Program-made: the position numbers and the translations under genes
Part shown: positions 36,653-45,711 of the stretch, in pieces
Layout of the letters: every line of letters starts with the position of its first letter
Numbering within the stretch: position 1 is the stretch's first letter
Notes under the pieces: generated by a model
What the model was told of the DNA's origin: nothing
The model's database searches: none
What the model saw: the letters and a program-made list of their open reading frames with translations, nothing else
Origin: Hydrogenophaga palleronii NBRC 102513
GTDB taxonomy: Bacteria > Pseudomonadota > Gammaproteobacteria > Burkholderiales > Burkholderiaceae_C
Length of the DNA stretch: 64,000 nucleotides
Assembly (NCBI RefSeq): GCF_001571225.1
Contig: NZ_BCTJ01000003.1
Location: forward strand, 124,001-188,000
Direction: 5' to 3'

Positions 36653-37396
36653 TCAGCCCGCCGGCCAGCGCGCCCGCCAGGTGCTGTAGATGTGCGCCGC
36701 CAGCGCCTGGCTGCCGGCCAGGTGTTGCAGCGTGCCGGCGTGCATCGACGCCGGGTCCTGCACGCTGTCGCGGTGCAGCAGCACCTTGACCGGGTAGGCC
36801 TGGCCCGGGTTCTCGAGCCAGGCCTTGATCTTGGCGGGGTCGATTTCGATGTGGAACTGCATGCCCAGGTGCGGGCCGATGGCAAACGCCTGGTGCGCGC
36901 AGGCGGGCGACGCCGCCAGCGACTCGGCGCCGGGCGGCAAGGCCACGAAACTGTCCTCGTGCCACTGGTACACCGTGTGTTCGCGCGGCTCGCCGAACCA
37001 CTCGCGGGCCGCCGCGCTGTCGTTGTGCGTGAGCGGCCACCAGCCGATCTCGGGCTGCGACAGGCGCTCGACCCGCCCGCCAAAGGCGCGCGCCATCAGC
37101 TGGCCGCCCAGGCAGTGGCCGATCACCGGAATGCCCAGCGCATCGGCCTCGCGGATCAGGGCTTCTGCGCGGCGCAAGGACGGGCGGTCGTCGTTCGCGC
37201 TCCAGGCGCCGCCGAGCACCGCCAGGCCGCGGTAACCCCGCACCGACTCGGGATACGGTTCGCCGGCCTCGGCACAGCGCAGGTCCCAGCGGATGCCTTG
37301 CGCGTCCAGCCACTCGCCCAGGTAGGCGGGGCCGTCTTCGATCAGGTGTTGCAACACCAGCACCTCGGCGCCGGTGGAAGGGAATGAAGCGCTCAT
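36653..37396 (-). CDS. Class I glutamine amidotransferase-like protein
   Basis: The 247-residue protein is a stand-alone GATase domain. The nucleophile elbow GHCLGGQL (Cys near residue 94) and the QFHIE motif (His/Glu near residue 180) complete a Cys-His-Glu triad. It resembles GuaA-like amidotransferase domains of unknown acceptor. It lies between the thioesterase and the crotonase genes, with no obvious partner synthase. The name of the substrate cannot be given. Confidence 0.85.
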   Translation of the reverse strand: MSASFPSTGAEVLVLQHLIEDGPAYLGEWLDAQGIRWDLRCAEAGEPYPESVRGYRGLAVLGGAWSANDDRPSLRRAEALIREADALGIPVIGHCLGGQLMARAFGGRVERLSQPEIGWWPLTHNDSAAAREWFGEPREHTVYQWHEDSFVALPPGAESLAASPACAHQAFAIGPHLGMQFHIEIDPAKIKAWLENPGQAYPVKVLLHRDSVQDPASMHAGTLQHLAGSQALAAHIYSTWRARWPAG

Positions 37397-37438
37397 GCCG
37401 CCATCATAGGCAGGCGCGGTGCACTGGCGCGAAGGCCC

Positions 37439-38242
37439 TCAGAACTTGCCGTGCCGCCCCTGCCCGGCGGCAAAGCGCCGGGCACCGGCCAGTGCGTCGG
37501 GAATGCGCTCGCGCCCACGCTCCCACTCCTGGTGCAGCGCTTCGCCCAGCGGCAGGTCCCACTGGCGCAGCGCGCTCTCGCGGTCGGCGCGCATCGTTGC
37601 CTGCGGGAAGCCGGCGAGCTGACGCGCCAGGGCGATGGCGGCTTCGCGCGCCTGGCCGGTGGGCACGACGCGGTTGGCCAGGCCCATGTGCAGGGCCTCG
37701 GCGGCCTCGACCTTGCGGCCGGTGAGGATCAGGTCCATCGCATGGCCCATGCCGATCAGGCGCGGCAGGCGCACCGTGCCGCCGTCGATCAGCGGCACGC
37801 CGAAGCGGCGGCAGTAAACGCCGAAGTAGGCGTCTTCTTCCATCACGCGCATGTCGCACCAGAGCGCCAGCTCCATGCCGCCGGCCACCGCCGCACCGCT
37901 CACCGCGGCGATCACGGGCTTGCCCAGTTGCAGGCGCGACGGGCCCATGGGACCGAGGGCGCGCCGGTCGTCGGCGGCAAAGTCCAGGTCCAGCGCGCCG
38001 GCCTCGCCGGCTTCCGCGAGGCGGGCGCCGTGCTGCAGGTCCCAGCCGGCGCAGAAGTGGCCGTGCGCGCCATGGAACACCGCCACGCGCGCCTCGGCAT
38101 CGGCGTCGAAGGCGAGAAAAGCCTCGTACAAGGCCTGCGCGGTGGCGCTGTCCACCGCGTTGCGTTGCGCCGGGCGGTCCAGCGTGACCACCCACACCTC
38201 ACCCAGGCGCTCGGTGGTGACGGCGTTGGCCGCGCTGCTCAT
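37439..38242 (-). CDS. Crotonase / enoyl-CoA hydratase family protein
   Basis: The 267-residue crotonase-fold enzyme has LDRPAQRNAVDSATAQALYE at the N-terminus, the first oxyanion-hole stretch HFCAGWDLQ near residue 67 and the second VAGGMELALWCD near residue 115. One of the two Glu acids of true hydratases is hard to place, so the reaction is open. ATG at 38242 overlaps the stop of the small AtuA-like gene (ATGA). It forms an operon with the AtuA pair and probably works on the same acyl-CoA pathway. Confidence 0.85.
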   Translation of the reverse strand: MSSAANAVTTERLGEVWVVTLDRPAQRNAVDSATAQALYEAFLAFDADAEARVAVFHGAHGHFCAGWDLQHGARLAEAGEAGALDLDFAADDRRALGPMGPSRLQLGKPVIAAVSGAAVAGGMELALWCDMRVMEEDAYFGVYCRRFGVPLIDGGTVRLPRLIGMGHAMDLILTGRKVEAAEALHMGLANRVVPTGQAREAAIALARQLAGFPQATMRADRESALRQWDLPLGEALHQEWERGRERIPDALAGARRFAAGQGRHGKF

Positions 38243-38613
38243 GGCCACACCCCCACGCGTGGTGTGGCCAGGGTTTCGTCGAGTTCGGCTTGTGTCACGC
38301 TGATCTCCATGCGCAGCAGGGCGCCGGCCATGGCCTTGCCCAGGTTGTCCAGCCGCAGGTTGCGCGCGCCGCCGCCCTGCAGCGCTCCGCGCAGCACGAA
38401 CTTGAGCGCCAGGATGTTGGGCAGCGGCCAGGCGTCCACCTCGCCAGGCAACCAGGGCGCAAAGTGGGCCTGCACGCGCGCGGCCGTGACCTCGCGTTCG
38501 AGCAGGCGGTAACCGGCGGCGTTCCAGGCGAACAGGCCGAAGTCGACCCAGTCGGCCTTGTCGCCGCTGCGGGCGTGTGCAATGCGCACCAGCGGAATCT
38601 GGATCTGGCTCAT
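38239..38613 (-). CDS. Small AtuA-related protein (AtuA C-terminal-like domain)
   Basis: The 124-residue protein begins IPLVRIAHARSGDKADWVDF and continues RVQAHFAPWLPGEVDAWPLP, NILALKFVLRGALQGGGARN, the pattern of the small domain found C-terminal to the DUF1446 domain in long AtuA proteins. Here it is a separate gene whose ATG overlaps the stop of the AtuA gene (ATGA). It likely forms a complex with it. No enzymatic function is established. Confidence 0.78.
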   Translation of the reverse strand: MSQIQIPLVRIAHARSGDKADWVDFGLFAWNAAGYRLLEREVTAARVQAHFAPWLPGEVDAWPLPNILALKFVLRGALQGGGARNLRLDNLGKAMAGALLRMEISVTQAELDETLATPRVGVWP

Positions 38614-40028
38614 GCCTCCACCCCCTGCGCTGGCGTGCCCAGCAGTTCCACCTGCACGCCGGCTTCGACCGCCGCGCGCGGGATCAGCGTGGGCCAGATG
38701 CCGAGCAGCTCGCTGGTGTTGTGCAGGCCGGTGAAGCCGCAGGTGTAGGCCGGGCCGCTCAAGCCCAGCCAGGGGAACAGGCGGCCGAAACCGTCGGCGG
38801 CGGCCTTGTCGTGGGTGCGCAGCACCAGGCGGGTCCAGATCTCGTTGCTCTGGTTGAGCGCGTCCGCCTTGGGCAGCGGCGCCAGCGCGCCGTGGGCGGA
38901 GTTGAGGCCGGGGTATTCCACGTACAGCTCCTCGTGGGGAATGGCTTTGTCTTGCAGCAGGGTGCGGATGGTGGCCTGCGCGGCCTGCGCCTTGTCCCAG
39001 GCGTCGGGCCAGGAGAAGCCCCAGGTCACCTCGGCCTTGTAGCCGTCGCGGAAACCGGCCACCACTTTCAGCGTGTCGGTGGGTGCCGCGCCGCGTGCGC
39101 CGGTGAGCTTCACCCGGTCGCCGCCTTCGTCGTCGAGCCGGATACCGCCCATGTCCAGCACCACGTCGGGTGAAAAGTAGGCGTGCGGGTTGTGCACCTC
39201 GTACAGCAGCTGCTGGCGCACGGTGTCGAAGTTGATCCGGCCACCGGTGCCCGGCGCCTTGGTAATGAAGGCGGTGCCGTCTTCGTGCACCTCGGCAATC
39301 GGGTAACCGATGTGCGCCAGATCGGGAATCGCCTGCCACGCGCCCTGGCTGCCGAAGTTGCCGCCACTGCCCTGCCCCGAACACTCCAGCAGATGGCCGA
39401 CGGTGAGGCCTTGCGCGAGCCGGTCCAGGTCGGGCTGCGCTGTGGCGCCTTCCAGCGTCCAGCCCAGGCCGTGCACCAGCGGGCCGAGGAACAGCGCGGC
39501 ATCGGCCACGCGGCCGGTGATGACGATCTCGGCCCCGGCATCCAGCGCGGCCACGATGGGTTTCGCGCCCAGGTAGGCGTTGCCGAACACCAGGTGTTCG
39601 CGCACGCCGGCCACCGGGGCCTGGGTGAAGAGATGGGCAAAGTCCTCGGCCGGTGCCTGGGCGTCGAGCAGTTGCGGCAACACGTCGTCGCCCGTCACCA
39701 CCGCCACGCGCGCGCTCCAGCCCTTGGCCTTGAACGCGGCCAGCACCGCCTGCGCCGCGCCACGCGGGTTCAGGCCGCCAGCGTTGCAGACGAAGCGCAC
39801 GCCGCGTTCGCGCATCAGCGGCCACAGCTTGAGCAGCATGGGCACGACGTCGCGCGCGTAACCCAGCGCCGGGTCGCGCTGGCGGTCTTTCTGCAGGATG
39901 GCGAGCGTGAGCTCGGCCAGATGGTCGCTGGCGATGAACTGCACGCCGCCGCGTTCGATGCTCGCGGCCACAGGTTCCCAGTTGTCGCCGTAGAACCCGA
40001 GGCCGGCACCGATGCGTATGGATTTCAT
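38610..40028 (-). CDS. atuA: Acyclic terpene utilization AtuA family protein (DUF1446)
   Basis: The 472-residue protein matches the AtuA/DUF1446 family: SIRIGAGLGFYGDNWEPVAA at the N-terminus, ELTLAILQKDRQRDPALGYA, VCNAGGLNPRGAA, EIVITGRVADAALFLGPLVH and CSGQGSGGNFG. AtuA is needed for growth on citronellol in Pseudomonas, but its reaction is not settled. ATG at 40028 begins MKSIRIGAG. It leads an operon with a small AtuA-like protein and a crotonase, and diverges from livH. The atuRBCDEF-like genes lie about 12 kb away. Confidence 0.8.
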   Translation of the reverse strand: MKSIRIGAGLGFYGDNWEPVAASIERGGVQFIASDHLAELTLAILQKDRQRDPALGYARDVVPMLLKLWPLMRERGVRFVCNAGGLNPRGAAQAVLAAFKAKGWSARVAVVTGDDVLPQLLDAQAPAEDFAHLFTQAPVAGVREHLVFGNAYLGAKPIVAALDAGAEIVITGRVADAALFLGPLVHGLGWTLEGATAQPDLDRLAQGLTVGHLLECSGQGSGGNFGSQGAWQAIPDLAHIGYPIAEVHEDGTAFITKAPGTGGRINFDTVRQQLLYEVHNPHAYFSPDVVLDMGGIRLDDEGGDRVKLTGARGAAPTDTLKVVAGFRDGYKAEVTWGFSWPDAWDKAQAAQATIRTLLQDKAIPHEELYVEYPGLNSAHGALAPLPKADALNQSNEIWTRLVLRTHDKAAADGFGRLFPWLGLSGPAYTCGFTGLHNTSELLGIWPTLIPRAAVEAGVQVELLGTPAQGVEA

Positions 40029-40191
40029 CTCAGCGATCTTCAAGGCACGTGCGCGACTCTGGATGGGGGTCAACCCCTAGCGGCAGTCTCTCGCAAGACA
40101 GCTATAAATTGCCCACCCCATTTGGTGTCCATGCCACCAGAAACGCAGTGACATTCCGGGTCCCGGCGCTGAGAACATCAAGGAGACATGC
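40029..40191. promoter_or_regulatory. Divergent promoter region between atuA-like and liv operons
   Basis: This 163-base region carries a GGGTCAACCCC-type palindrome (GGGGTTGACCCC on the minus strand, near 40066-40077) and an A/T-rich CTATAAATT at about 40102-40110. TATAAA could be a -10 for the liv operon, but I cannot find a good -35. The ribosome site AAGGAG precedes the GTG start of livH. Confidence 0.35.
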
Positions 40192-41067
40192 GTGCAATTG
40201 CTGCAACTGCTCATCAGCGGTGTGGCCCAAGGCTGTATCTACGGACTCATCGCCCTGGGCTTCGTGCTCATTTACAAGGCCACCGAAACGGTGAGCTTTG
40301 CCCAGGGCGACCTCATGATGGTGGGCGCCTTCGGCGGCCTGGCTGCCATGACCATGCTGGGCTTCCCGTTCTGGCTGTCGGTGCCGGCCGCCATCATCGG
40401 CATGGGCGTCTTCGGCGTGGTGCTGGAGCGGGTGGTGATCCGCCCCATCCTCGGCCAGCCCGCCTTCTCCATCGTGATGCTGACCATCGGTGTGGGCTAC
40501 ACGCTGCGGGGCCTGATCACCATGCTGCCCAACATCGGCACCGAAACCCACACGCTGCCTGTGCCTTATGCCAACGAGGTCTTGCGCCTGGGCGCGCTGG
40601 TGGTGTCGGCCGAGCAGATCGTGGTGATCGGCTCCACCTCCATCCTGTGCGCCGGGCTGTTCGCCATGTTCCGCTACAGCAAGCTCGGCATCGCCATGCA
40701 GGCCTCGTCGCAGAACCAGCTGGCGGCCTATTACATGGGCATTCCGGTCAAGCGGCTCAACGGCCTGGTGTGGGGCCTCGCGGCCGCGGTGGCGGCGGTG
40801 GCCGGCCTGCTGCTCGCGCCCATCACCTTCGTACACGCCAACATGGGCTTCATCGGGTTGAAGGCGTTTCCGGCGGCGGTGGTGGGCGGCTTCGGCAGCC
40901 TGCCCGGCGCCATCGTGGGCGGGCTGATCATCGGCATCGTCGAAGCGTTCTCCGGTTTTTACCTACCCGAAGGCTTCAAGGACGTGGCGCCCTACATCGT
41001 GGTGCTGATCATGCTGGTGCTCAAGCCCAACGGGCTGTTCGGCGAAACGCTGCGCAAGAAGGTCTGA
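40192..41067 (+). CDS. livH: Branched-chain-type ABC transporter permease LivH
   Basis: The 291-residue permease has about eight hydrophobic helices and LivH signatures: YGLIALGFVLIYKATETVSF, AQGDLMMVGAF, and GLKAFPAAVVGGFGSLPGAI. The start is GTG at 40192, with AAGGAG 8 bases upstream. It opens the operon livH-M-G-F followed by an acyl-CoA ligase and two binding proteins. Family members import branched-chain amino acids, but clusters with acyl-CoA ligases often import other carboxylic acids. Confidence 0.93.
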   Translation: MQLLQLLISGVAQGCIYGLIALGFVLIYKATETVSFAQGDLMMVGAFGGLAAMTMLGFPFWLSVPAAIIGMGVFGVVLERVVIRPILGQPAFSIVMLTIGVGYTLRGLITMLPNIGTETHTLPVPYANEVLRLGALVVSAEQIVVIGSTSILCAGLFAMFRYSKLGIAMQASSQNQLAAYYMGIPVKRLNGLVWGLAAAVAAVAGLLLAPITFVHANMGFIGLKAFPAAVVGGFGSLPGAIVGGLIIGIVEAFSGFYLPEGFKDVAPYIVVLIMLVLKPNGLFGETLRKKV

Positions 41068-41068
41068 C

Positions 41069-42145
41069 ATGAGATTTCTCTTCAAGACCGAATACAACCA
41101 GGACATCCAGCTCGCCAAACACGGCGGCCACCGCTTCTGGTACGGCCTGCTGGTGCTGTTCCTGCTGGGCGCGCCCTGGCTGATCGCGGAGTACTGGCTG
41201 GCGCAGCTCACCTTCGTGCTGATCTATTCCGTCGTCGGTCTGGGGCTGATGCTGCTGGCGGGCTTCACCGGCCTGTTCTCGCTCGGCCACGCGGCCTTCC
41301 TCGGCGTCGGCGCTTACACCCAGGCCATCATGGTCAACGCCGGCATTCCTTTCCCGATCGCGCTGGCCTGCGCCGGCCTGCTGTCGGCCGCGGTCGGCAT
41401 GGTGGTGGGCCTGCCGGCGCTGCGTGTGAAAGGCATCTACCTCGGCATGGCGACGCTGGCGTTCGGCTTCATCGTGGAAGAGGTGATGGCGCGCTGGGAG
41501 CACGTGACCGGTGGCAACGCCGGCCTGATGGTGCAGTACCCGGCGATGTTCGGCTGGACGCTGGACACCACCAACGAGTTCTACTTCCTGTGCCTGGTGG
41601 TCGCGGTGCTGGCCACGCTGGCCATCGTCAACCTGATGCGCTCCAGCACCGGCCGGGCCTTCGTCGCCATCCGCGACTCGGAGATTTCGGCGCAGAGCAT
41701 GGGCATCCAGCTGGCGCGCTACAAGACCCTGAGCTTCGCGCTGTCGGCCGCGCTGGCCGGCATTGGCGGCGCGCTGTACGCGCACAAGATCCAGTTTCTC
41801 TCGCCCGAGCAGTTCAGCATCATCCAGTCGATCGACCTGCTGTTGATGGTGGTCATCGGTGGCCTGGGCTCGATCCACGGCGCGTTCCTGGGTGCGATCT
41901 TCCTCATCGTGATGCCGCAGCTGATCTCGCTCGGCAAGGACTACCTGCCCGAAGCCATCGGCCAGGCCACCGGCTTGCAAGGCACGGTGTACGGCATCGT
42001 GCTGATCGCCTTCGTGCTGTTCGAGCCCATGGGGCTGTATGGACGCTGGCTGAAGATCCGCACCTGGTTCCAGCTGTTCCCGTTCTACCGCAAGGGGATG
42101 TTCAAGCGGCAGAAATCCTTCCAGAAATCGGACAGGTTGAAGTGA
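41069..42145 (+). CDS. livM: Branched-chain-type ABC transporter permease LivM
   Basis: The 358-residue permease has about ten helices with LivM signatures: LMLLAGFTGLFSLGHAAFLG, LRVKGIYLGMATLAFGFIV, RDSEISAQSMGIQLARYK and VVIGGLGSIHGAFLGA. It has an unusually long charged N-terminus (MRFLFKTEYNQDIQLAKHGG) and a basic C-terminal tail (RKGMFKRQKSFQKSDRLK). It begins 1 base after livH, and its stop overlaps a possible GTG start of livG. Confidence 0.93.
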   Translation: MRFLFKTEYNQDIQLAKHGGHRFWYGLLVLFLLGAPWLIAEYWLAQLTFVLIYSVVGLGLMLLAGFTGLFSLGHAAFLGVGAYTQAIMVNAGIPFPIALACAGLLSAAVGMVVGLPALRVKGIYLGMATLAFGFIVEEVMARWEHVTGGNAGLMVQYPAMFGWTLDTTNEFYFLCLVVAVLATLAIVNLMRSSTGRAFVAIRDSEISAQSMGIQLARYKTLSFALSAALAGIGGALYAHKIQFLSPEQFSIIQSIDLLLMVVIGGLGSIHGAFLGAIFLIVMPQLISLGKDYLPEAIGQATGLQGTVYGIVLIAFVLFEPMGLYGRWLKIRTWFQLFPFYRKGMFKRQKSFQKSDRLK

Positions 42146-42150
42146 ACGCC

Positions 42151-42975
42151 ATGAACGACATCCTTCTTTCGGCCCAGAACCTGAGCGTGCGCTTCGGCGG
42201 CGTGCTGGCGGTGAACAACGTGAGCTTCGACGTCAAGCGCGGCGAGGTGTTCACCCTGATCGGCCCCAACGGCGCCGGCAAGACCACGGTGTTCAACCTG
42301 ATCAGCCGCATCTACACGCCCACCACCGGCCACATCGACTACACCGGCCCGAACGGCACCTTGCGGCTGACCGAGCAGGCGCCGCACCAGATCGCCAAGC
42401 TGGGCATTGCGCGCACCTTCCAGAACATCGAGCTGTTCGAACACGCCACCGTGCTGCAGAACCTGCTGATCGGCCGGCACACGCACCGCAAGACAGGACT
42501 CTGGAGCGAGATCTTCTTCACCGGCAAGACGCGCGCGGCCGAGATCGAAGCCCGCGAGAAGGTGGAACAGGTGATCGACCTGCTCGACCTGCAGCACCAC
42601 CGCGAGTCCATGGTGGCCGGCCTGCCCTACGGCGTGCGCAAGGTGGTGGAGCTGGCGCGCGCGCTCTGCACCGAGCCCCAGCTGCTGTTGCTCGACGAAC
42701 CGTCTTCGGGCCTGAACGTGGAAGAAACCGAAGACATGGCGTTCTGGATCACAGACATCAAGGAAGAGCTGGGCATCACGGTGCTGATGGTCGAGCACGA
42801 CATGAGCCTGGTGTCCAAAGTGTCTGACCGCGTGCTGGCCATGAGCATGGGCACCGAACTGGCCACCGGTACACCCGCCGAAGTGCAGGCCGACCCGGGT
42901 GTGATCGAGGCCTACCTCGGTTCGGTGGACGACTTGTCCAGCCTGCGCCGGGAAAACAGCAAGGTGGCGGCATGA
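42151..42975 (+). CDS. livG: Branched-chain-type ABC transporter ATP-binding protein LivG
   Basis: The 274-residue ATPase has Walker A GPNGAGKTT near residue 41, Walker B LLLLDEPSSGLN near 181 and the H-loop in MVEHDMSLV. The signature motif is the degenerate PYGVRKVVELARAL in place of SGGQ, as often seen in LivG. I use ATG at 42151; GTG at 42142, overlapping the livM stop, is an alternative. The stop overlaps livF (ATGA). Confidence 0.92.
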   Translation: MNDILLSAQNLSVRFGGVLAVNNVSFDVKRGEVFTLIGPNGAGKTTVFNLISRIYTPTTGHIDYTGPNGTLRLTEQAPHQIAKLGIARTFQNIELFEHATVLQNLLIGRHTHRKTGLWSEIFFTGKTRAAEIEAREKVEQVIDLLDLQHHRESMVAGLPYGVRKVVELARALCTEPQLLLLDEPSSGLNVEETEDMAFWITDIKEELGITVLMVEHDMSLVSKVSDRVLAMSMGTELATGTPAEVQADPGVIEAYLGSVDDLSSLRRENSKVAA

Positions 42976-43760
42976 GCGTTCCGACTTCAGACGTCCCCGT
43001 GCTCAAGCTGCTCAACGTCGAGAGCGCCTACGGCCCGATCAAGGCGATCCGCGGCGTGAGCCTGCAGGTGCGCCGCAGCGAGATCGCCACCGTGCTCGGC
43101 AGCAACGGCGCGGGCAAGACCACCATCCTCAAGACCATCAGCGGCATCATCGATCCGCGCAAGGGCAGCATCGAGTTCAAGGGCGAGAACATCACCGCGC
43201 AAGACCCGGCGCTGATCGTGCAGCAGGGCCTGAGCCATGTGCCCGAGGGACGCGAGGTGTTCCCGCTGCTCTCGGTGCGCGACAACCTGCTGATGGGCGC
43301 CTACACCCGCAAGGACCGCGACGGCGTGGCGCGCGACATGGAGCTGGTGTTCAGCTACTTCCCCATCCTGCGCGAGCGCGCCCTGCAGGACGCCGGCCTG
43401 CTCTCCGGCGGCCAGCAGCAGATGCTCGCCATCAGCCGCGCGCTGATGGCCAACCCCGACCTGATCCTGCTCGACGAACCCAGCCTGGGCCTGAGCCCGA
43501 AGCTGACCAAGGAAATCTTCGAGATCGTGGTGCGCATCAACCGCGAACGCGGCACCACCATCCTGCTGGTGGAGCAGAACGCCAACATGGCGCTCAACGC
43601 CTCCGACTACGGCTACGTGCTGGAGAACGGCCGCATCGTGATGGAAGACACCTGCGCCCGCCTGCGCGAGAAAGACGACATCAAGGAGTTCTACCTCGGC
43701 ATGAAGGAAGAAGGCGTGCGTGCCGACCGGCGCTGGAAAAAGAAGAAGAACTGGAGATGA
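42972..43760 (+). CDS. livF: Branched-chain-type ABC transporter ATP-binding protein LivF
   Basis: The 262-residue ATPase shows Walker A GSNGAGKTT near residue 44, signature LSGGQQQM near 144, Walker B LILLDEPSLGLSP near 164 and VEQNANMAL. The PEGREVFPLLSVRDNLLMGAY stretch is typical of LivF. A basic tail RRWKKKKNWR extends the C-terminus beyond the usual end. It completes the transporter core; the ligase starts 49 bases on. Confidence 0.93.
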   Translation: MSVPTSDVPVLKLLNVESAYGPIKAIRGVSLQVRRSEIATVLGSNGAGKTTILKTISGIIDPRKGSIEFKGENITAQDPALIVQQGLSHVPEGREVFPLLSVRDNLLMGAYTRKDRDGVARDMELVFSYFPILRERALQDAGLLSGGQQQMLAISRALMANPDLILLDEPSLGLSPKLTKEIFEIVVRINRERGTTILLVEQNANMALNASDYGYVLENGRIVMEDTCARLREKDDIKEFYLGMKEEGVRADRRWKKKKNWR

Positions 43761-43809
43761 GGATGAACCACCCCCGCAGCGCCTCTGGCGTGAAGATGGG
43801 AGCACTGCA

Positions 43810-45666
43810 ATGAGCAACCTTTGGGATCTCTCCGGCATCCAGCCACAAACCGACGTGGTGCTGGAGGGCGACACCATCCCCGCCCTGTTCTGGAACGGCG
43901 TGGCCGCGCGCGGCCCCCAGGTCTGGATGCGGCAGAAAGACTTCGGCATCTGGCGCGCCTGGACCTGGGACCAGACCGGCACCGCGGTGCGCGAGATCGC
44001 CCACGGCCTGATGGCGCTGGGCTTCGAGTCGCGCGATACCGCGTCCATCCTCTCCAACACCACGGTGGAATGGGTGCTCTGCGACCTGGCCGTGCTGAGC
44101 GCGGGCGGCGTGTCCAACGGCATCTACCCGACCGACGCGGCCGAGCAGGTGCAGTACCTGTGCGAGGACTCGCGCACCACCATGCTGTTCGTGGAAGACG
44201 ACGAGCAGCTGGACAAGGCACTGGCCGTGCGCGCGCAGCTGCCGCTGCTGAAGAAGATCATCGTGAGCGACATGGACGGCCTGCGCGACCTCGACGACCC
44301 GCAGGTGATCAGCCTGGCGGCGCTGCGCGAGATCGGCCGCGAGCACCTGCGGCAGCATCCGCAGATGCTGGACGCGCGCGTGGCCGCCATCCAACCCGAG
44401 GAACTGGCCATCCTGGTCTACACCTCGGGCACCACCGGCCGGCCCAAGGGCGCGATGCACAGCCACCACGGCCTGGTCTACACCGTGCGCGGCTACAACA
44501 CGCTGATCGCCCGCAACCAGGACGACGAGTGCATGTGCTTCCTGCCGCTCTGCCACATCGCCGAGCGCATGGGGGGCGAGTACTTCTCGCTCTACACCGG
44601 CGCCAGGCTCAACTTCGTGGAGAACCCCGAAACCGTGCCGGAGAACGTGCGCGAGATCGCACCGACGGTGTTCACCGCCGTGCCACGGGTGTGGGAGAAG
44701 TTCTATTCGGGCGTGATGATCACGCTCAAGGAAGCCGGCAAGGTTCAGCAAGGCGCCTACGCCTGGGCCATCGGCGTCGGCCAGCAGGTGGCCGACCTGG
44801 TGATGGCCGGCCAGCCGGTGCCCGCCAGCCTGCGCATGCGCTTCACCGTGGCGCGCCTGCTGGTGCTGGACAACGTGCGCAAGCTCATCGGCATCCACCG
44901 TGCGCGTTTCCTCGTCACCGGCGCGGCGCCGATCTCGCCCGATCTGGTGCGCTGGTACCTGGCGCTGGGCGTGCCCATGCTGGAGGTGTGGGGCATGACG
45001 GAAACCTGCGGCGCCGCCACGGGTGTGCCGGCCGCGCGCATCAAGCCCGGCTCCATCGGCCCGGCGGCCAGCTACAACCAGATCCGGCTCGATGCGCAGA
45101 CCGGCGAGATCCTGGTGCGCGGGCCCAACGTGTTCATGGGTTACCTCAACCTGCCCGAGAAAACCGCCGAGACCATCGATGCCGATGGCTGGCTGCACAC
45201 CGGCGACGTGGGCACGGTCGATGAGGAAGGGTTTTTCCGCATCACCGACCGCATGAAAGACATCATCATCACCGCAGGGGGCAAGAACATCACGCCGAGC
45301 GAGCTGGAGAACGAACTCAAGTTCTCGCCGTACGTGACCGACGCCGTGGTGATCGGTGACAAGCGGCCCTACCTCACCGTCATCATCATGATCGACCAGG
45401 AAAACGTGGAGAAGTACGCACAGGACAACGACGTGCCGTTTTCCAACTACGCCAGCCTGACCCGGTCGACCGAGGTGCAGGCCCTGATCCAGACCGAGAT
45501 CGAACGCGTGAACAAGAAGTTTGCGCGCGTCGAACAGATCAAGAAGTTCTTCCTGCTCGACACGCAACTCAGTGCCGAAGACGAAGAACTCACCCCCACC
45601 ATGAAGCTCAAGCGCAAGCTGCTGCAGACCAAGTACGAACCCCAGATCGAAGCCATGTACCGCTGA
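43810..45666 (+). CDS. AMP-dependent acyl-CoA ligase (long-chain type)
   Basis: The 618-residue adenylate-forming enzyme makes acyl-CoA from a free acid, ATP and CoA. The P-loop-like YTSGTTGRPKGAM is near residue 205, WGMTETCG near residue 396, DGWLHTGDVG near 460 and the GGKNITPSELEN core with its Lys near 495; the catalytic Lys lies in MKLKRKLL. Sequence type is long-chain/ACSBG-like. It sits between livF and two binding proteins, so the importer and ligase probably serve one substrate. It could fill the role of AtuH in the proposed terpenoid pathway. Confidence 0.88.
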   Translation: MSNLWDLSGIQPQTDVVLEGDTIPALFWNGVAARGPQVWMRQKDFGIWRAWTWDQTGTAVREIAHGLMALGFESRDTASILSNTTVEWVLCDLAVLSAGGVSNGIYPTDAAEQVQYLCEDSRTTMLFVEDDEQLDKALAVRAQLPLLKKIIVSDMDGLRDLDDPQVISLAALREIGREHLRQHPQMLDARVAAIQPEELAILVYTSGTTGRPKGAMHSHHGLVYTVRGYNTLIARNQDDECMCFLPLCHIAERMGGEYFSLYTGARLNFVENPETVPENVREIAPTVFTAVPRVWEKFYSGVMITLKEAGKVQQGAYAWAIGVGQQVADLVMAGQPVPASLRMRFTVARLLVLDNVRKLIGIHRARFLVTGAAPISPDLVRWYLALGVPMLEVWGMTETCGAATGVPAARIKPGSIGPAASYNQIRLDAQTGEILVRGPNVFMGYLNLPEKTAETIDADGWLHTGDVGTVDEEGFFRITDRMKDIIITAGGKNITPSELENELKFSPYVTDAVVIGDKRPYLTVIIMIDQENVEKYAQDNDVPFSNYASLTRSTEVQALIQTEIERVNKKFARVEQIKKFFLLDTQLSAEDEELTPTMKLKRKLLQTKYEPQIEAMYR

Positions 45667-45711
45667 AGCGGCCACCTTTCCCCCCGCCCATCAACCCCCA
45701 GGAGACCCACT

